64,000 nucleotides of DNA from JAVWGW01 sp036651575 (lineage in GTDB: Bacteria > Actinomycetota > Coriobacteriia > Coriobacteriales > Eggerthellaceae), in NCBI GenBank assembly GCA_036651575.1, contig JAVVXN010000002.1:1-64000 (forward strand), written 5' to 3'. Of this stretch, positions 60,071-64,000 are shown piece after piece. A model generated the notes under the pieces. The model saw only the letters and a program-made list of their open reading frames with translations, did no database searches and was not told the DNA's origin. The translations under genes were made by a program, and so were the position numbers. Position 1 is the stretch's first letter. Every line of letters begins with the position of its first letter.

Positions 60071-61282
60071 ATGGCAAGTTCAGAGTTGATTGAGGCCTTG
60101 CAGGCATTGGCCCATGAACGCAAAATTGACGAATTCTATCTGATTGAGCGTTTGGAATCTTCGCTCGCGAAGAGCTATCAGCATATTTTGGATTTGGAAT
60201 GGGATGCTCGCGTTACCATCGACCGTTCCACGGGTCATATTTACGTGTATGAGCTGGTGCCGGTTGGTGAACCCGATCCCGAAACCGATGAATATACCGA
60301 ATTCGAAGAACGTGATGTCACTCCCGAAGACGTGAGTCGTATTGCTGCTCAGAATGCGAAAAGCGTCATTGCTTCTATCGTGCGTGAAGCGGGCCGCCAG
60401 AGCATATATGAAGAATTTTCAAGCCGCGTGGGCGACTTGGTTACCGGTATGGTTTTGCAGGGAACTCCCGATTTCACCATCATCAAGATTCGTGATGGCG
60501 TGGAAGCGGAGCTTCCTCATTACGACACGAAGCGCAATCCGAGCGAGCGCAACGAACGCCCCGGCAACGAGCACTACCGTCATAACCAGCGACTGAAAAC
60601 GTTGATTATCGAAGTGCGCGACCCCAATTCCGATGCGCCGCGTACCCGCAGTGAACAGGCACGTCCTGCCATTGTTGTCTCCCGTACGCATCCGGATCTG
60701 ATTCGTCGACTTTTCGAGATCGAAGTGCCGGAAATATATGATGGCATGGTTGAGATCAAATCGATCGCCCGTGAACCCGGCGCGCGATCCAAGATTGCCG
60801 TATCGAGCCGTGAACCGAATCTCGATCCTGTTGGAGCTTGTGTCGGCCCGAAGGGGTCACGTGTTCGCATGGTCGTTGAAGAGCTTCGCAATGAGCGGGT
60901 CGACGTGATTCAATGGAGCGAAAATCCGGCGATGTATGTATCGAATGCGCTTTCTCCTGCAAAGGTTACTCGCGTCGATATCAATGAAGACACGAATTAC
61001 GCAACGGTTGTTGTGCCCGATGATCAGCTGTCGCTCGCTATCGGTAAAGAGGGCCAAAACGCTCGTCTCGCCGCTCGTTTGACGGGGTGGCATATCGATA
61101 TTAAGTCAGCTTCGTTTGCAGGGGATGCTCCGGTTATGGATAACGCGCTTATCGATGAAGATGTTCTCATCGAAGACGAAGGCGGTTTGTGTACCTACGT
61201 GAGCGAAGAGGGTGTGCGTTGCCGCAATCATGCGCGTCCCGGTTCCCATTTTTGCGGCGTACATGCCGACGACGAGGAATAG
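60071..61282 (+). CDS. nusA: Transcription elongation factor NusA
   Basis: A 403-residue NusA: N-terminal RNA polymerase-binding domain (~1-110), S1 domain (~115-190), and two KH domains (VSSREPNLDPVGACVGPKGSRV, split as DPVGACVGPKGSRV, and SLAIGKEGQNARLAARLTGW). After KH2, the last 30 residues form a Cys/His tail with C374, C384, H387, H393, C395 and H398 that could bind zinc. This tail is not part of standard NusA. ATG 60071 is preferred to ATG 60062 because AGGAAAGG ends at 60061, proper only for 60071. Confidence 0.95.
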   Translation: MASSELIEALQALAHERKIDEFYLIERLESSLAKSYQHILDLEWDARVTIDRSTGHIYVYELVPVGEPDPETDEYTEFEERDVTPEDVSRIAAQNAKSVIASIVREAGRQSIYEEFSSRVGDLVTGMVLQGTPDFTIIKIRDGVEAELPHYDTKRNPSERNERPGNEHYRHNQRLKTLIIEVRDPNSDAPRTRSEQARPAIVVSRTHPDLIRRLFEIEVPEIYDGMVEIKSIAREPGARSKIAVSSREPNLDPVGACVGPKGSRVRMVVEELRNERVDVIQWSENPAMYVSNALSPAKVTRVDINEDTNYATVVVPDDQLSLAIGKEGQNARLAARLTGWHIDIKSASFAGDAPVMDNALIDEDVLIEDEGGLCTYVSEEGVRCRNHARPGSHFCGVHADDEE

Positions 61283-61318
61283 GGCGTCGGTTTCGTGAGC
61301 GCAGTTGTCAAGGATACG

Positions 61319-61582
61319 ATGAAGCAACAACGTCGCTGTGTAGCGTGTTCTCGAAACACCGACAAAGCATCGCTGTTTCGGATCGTGCGCGATTGTCAGG
61401 GTGTCGTTGATTTTGACGCAACAGGCAAGGTCGCTGGTAGGGGAGCCTATGTGTGCTCGCTGGGGTGTTTTGAAACTGCACGTAAAACGAGACGTTTGGA
61501 TAAAGCACTCAAGGCATCACTTGCCTTGGATGACTATGAACGTATCGCGGCAGGTCTTATGGCCGCGATACGACAGATGTAA
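61319..61582 (+). CDS. ylxR: YlxR-family RNA-binding protein
   Basis: An 87-residue YlxR (DUF448) protein, a small nucleic-acid-binding factor encoded between nusA and infB in many bacteria. It has the motif RRCVACSR and GRGAYVCSLGCFE, with the conserved Cys and Gly-Arg-Gly-Ala-Tyr. ATG 61319 fits the family start; GTG 61295 is an equally open alternative that adds eight residues. It lies 36 bases after nusA and 18 before infB. Confidence 0.88.
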   Translation: MKQQRRCVACSRNTDKASLFRIVRDCQGVVDFDATGKVAGRGAYVCSLGCFETARKTRRLDKALKASLALDDYERIAAGLMAAIRQM

Positions 61583-61600
61583 GGATAGATGAGGAGAGTA

Positions 61601-64000
61601 TATGGCCAGCATGCGTGTACATGAGTTGGCGAAGGAGTTTAGCATGAGCAGCAAAGATCTGCTCGAGCGCTTACGGGAGATGAAAATCCCCGCTAAGAGC
61701 CATGCTAGTGTCCTCGCTGACCCCTATGTGGAAAAGGTCCGCAAGAATCTTGAACCTGAAATCAAGCAGCGTGCCGGTCAGCTCGAAGACGAGGAAGCAG
61801 TGAAGCTTGCTGAAGACCATAAAGCTGCTGCTGAAAGAAAAGCTGCCGAAGAGGCGGAACGTCGCGCTGCGGTAGAGAAAGAACGCGCGCTGCGCGAAGC
61901 TGAGCGCGCCCAACGCACCGAACAAGACCCTGAGGTTTTCACCGGTGCGTCTCATGAAGGTGGGGAGAATGGAACTGCTTCTGGCGAGGCGAGTACAGCA
62001 GCACTCAAAGCTGCCAATTCTCCGTTCAAAGATTTGGAGAGTCAGATCGAAAGCGAAAAAGAACGCGTAGCCCGCGAACTTGTCGAGGCGAAAGCCCGTG
62101 CTCGTGCTGCGGTAGTAGCAAAAGAAGTTGCAAAAAAACAGGCGGTTGAAGAGCGTCTTGCCGCATCGCGCGGAGCTAAAAAGACGACGAAACCAGCCGA
62201 ACAAGCGCCGAAAAAGGCACCCGTTGCCGCCCCGGCGAAAAAGAGCGGATCTGCGTTTGGTTCACTTCTCTCCCAGATTGAAAGTGAAAAAGAACGTATT
62301 AAGAACGAACGTGCTCAGGATAAGGCTAAACCGAAAAAAACGGCCGTTGCGCATCCGGTGAAAAAGCCCGTAGTTGCTGAAAAGGGACATAATTTTGAAC
62401 CCGACGTTCCCGAGCTTGATGCGAACAGCACCAGCGAAGATCGGTATGCCCAGATGGCGGTACAGGCTGAAAAACTGCAGCGCGACAAGGTCTTGGCCGA
62501 AGCGCGTGCCGCAGTGGAAGCCGCAACCCACGAGGGCGAAGGTCGTCGTAAGAAGCGCAAGGAAAAACGTGTTGCTGAAGCGCGCGAAAAAGCTGAACTC
62601 GATGCGATTGAAAAGGGTCTCGACCCCGATCTCGTACTCGATGAATCCGTTATCGAAATCCCGCAAGGCACCACGGTTTCCAAGTTTGCCGAACTGCTCG
62701 GCGCTCAGCCCAACGATGTTATCAAGCGTCTGTTTATGCTGGGCCAGGTGCTGACGCTTACCCAGTCAATGCCCGACGATTTGGTTGAGCTTATCGCTGA
62801 CGATATGGGTCGTAAGGTTCGTGTCGTGTCTCCCGAGGAAGAATTCGTTGTCGTTTATAACGATCATGATGAGGATCTGAAGCCGCGCCCGCCCGTTGTA
62901 ACCGTTATGGGTCACGTTGATCACGGTAAAACTTCACTGCTTGATGCTATCCGCTCAACCGGTGTTGCCGAAAGCGAAGCTGGCGGTATCACCCAGCACA
63001 TCGGTGCTTCCGTTGTCGACCTTGATGGTCGCCAGGTGACGTTTATCGACACCCCTGGTCACGAAGCGTTTACTGCAATGCGTGCCCGTGGCGCAAAAGT
63101 GACGGACGTCGTTGTATTGGTCGTTGCTGCCGACGACGGTGTCATGCCGCAGACCATTGAGGCGATCAATCACGCGAAGGCTGCGGAAGTACCCATCGTT
63201 GTCGCGGTCAACAAGGTCGACAAGCCGGGCGCTAACCCGGATCGGGTACGTCAGGAATTGACCGAGTATGGCATCATCCCTGAAGAGTGGGGTGGCAGCA
63301 ATATGTTCGTTGACGTTTCGGCGAAAAAACGTCTGCATATTGACGATTTGCTGGAAAGTATTTTGCTTCAGGCGGATGTTCTTGAGCTGAGAGCTAACCC
63401 TGATGCCCCCGCTTCCGGTTTCGTGATTGAAGCCAATCTCGACAAGGGTCGCGGTCCTATCGCAACCATGCTTGTTCATCGTGGTACGCTCCATGCTGGA
63501 GACGTGGTGGTTGCCGGCACGTCGTATGGTCGTGTCCGTGCTTTGATCGATTCGCGGGGTAAGCATATTGCGAAGGCGTATCCGGCCGATCCGGTTGAAA
63601 TTCTCGGCTTGAGCGCGGTGCCTATGGCGGGCGATGAATTCCGCGTATACGAAGACGAACGCGACGCTCGTAAGCTTGCCGAAGAGCGCGCACTGCGTCA
63701 GCGCTTGGCCGCGCAGGAAGCCAAGTCTCACATCAGCTTGGACGATTTGTTTGCACGCATCAAAGAGGGAAGCGCCACCGATCTTAACCTGGTAGTCAAG
63801 GCCGACGTAGGCGGTTCTATCGAAGCTTTACGCGATGCGTTTGAGAAGATGGATCAGTCTGAAGTGCACATTAATATCATCCACTCCGCAGTTGGTGGCA
63901 TTACCGAAACTGACGTTGCCCTGGCCGCTGCCAGCGATGCTATCATCATTGGTTTCAACGTGCGTCCCACCGGCAAAACTCGCGTTATTGCTGAAAAAGA
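61601..64000 (+). CDS. infB: Translation initiation factor IF-2 (3' partial)
   Basis: The frame is open from ATG 61601 to the window end, 800 codons, so the C-terminus is missing. The N-terminal IF2_N module MRVHELAKEFSMSSKDLLE is followed by a long charged, helical linker (~60-340) with two copies of SQIESEKER. A second IF2_N-like module starts at GTTVSKFAELLG. The GTPase domain carries GHVDHGKTS (G1), DTPGHEAF (G3), NKVDKPG (G4) and VSAKK (G5). Domain II follows, then IF2 domain III (VVKADVGGSIEAL). GAGGAGAG lies just before the start. Confidence 0.96.

Noticed and set aside
62955..63731. A 258-codon open frame antisense to infB
   Set aside because: infB is unmistakable on the other strand; the antisense protein has no recognisable domain.
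1..64000. Prophage, insertion sequence or genomic-island borders
   Set aside because: No transposase, integrase, tail or capsid gene and no attachment-site repeat was found. The only tRNA (15456-15530) shows no duplicated 3' end nearby.

Overview
The window looks like chromosome of an anaerobic actinobacterium of the class Coriobacteriia, most likely the family Eggerthellaceae with moderate GC content. The grounds are a long-headed actinobacterial-type RpoD, LuxR regulators fused to a 12-helix membrane domain, a Tat-exported lipoprotein flavin reductase of the fumarate/urocanate reductase type, a DMSO-reductase-family molybdoenzyme, and cai/fix genes for CoA-linked electron disposal. The genus is not settled. 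Coding is dense and mostly on the + strand. There is no phage, insertion sequence, CRISPR array or rRNA.

Layout. (1) 1-10176: a surface-glycan cassette with rfbA (cut by the window edge), rfbB, a YfhO-like membrane protein, an ATP-grasp ligase, a dolichyl-phosphate-mannose-synthase-like transferase, a LysA-like PLP decarboxylase, an RffA-type sugar aminotransferase and a pair of ArnE/F-like small flippases. (2) 10344-15530: rpoD, rlmKL, a cytoplasmic GH30 glycosidase and tRNA-Asn. (3) 15793-19759: an XRE-cupin regulator, an acyl-CoA ligase and a Tat lipoprotein FAD reductase. (4) 19882-27195: a T-box leader followed by ilvB-ilvN-serC-serA-leuA. (5) 27316-30826: a zinc-ribbon membrane protein, an MBL hydrolase and an aldehyde dehydrogenase.

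(6) 31158-36404: a single-subunit, cytoplasmic molybdoenzyme resembling acetylene hydratase, two tiny companion proteins, and a divergent TetR/MFS pair with a promoter-flanking inverted repeat. (7) 36525-51145: the most notable block. It holds a LuxR-type membrane sensor, an MFS carrier, an HSL-type esterase, CaiA-, CaiB- and CaiC-like enzymes, a MaoC-type hydratase, a second MFS carrier and the fixABCX electron-transfer genes. Together these look like a complete route that imports an ester or acid, forms its CoA thioester and uses an enoyl-CoA as electron acceptor. There is no carnitine-type BCCT carrier and no CaiD.

(8) 51486-55721: a membrane EAL phosphodiesterase with a degenerate GGDEF domain, next to a lipoprotein that fuses a solute-binding domain to a 5'-nucleotidase C-terminal domain. 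(9) 55755-59362: a strong promoter, two tandem terminators with no recognisable TPP aptamer, then thiS-thiF-thiG-thiH-thiE. (10) 59456-64000: rimP-nusA-ylxR-infB behind its own leader; infB runs off the window.

All functions were read from the supplied sequence and from family knowledge recalled without database searches. Starts were moved inward from the longest reading frame where a ribosome binding site and family length supported it.
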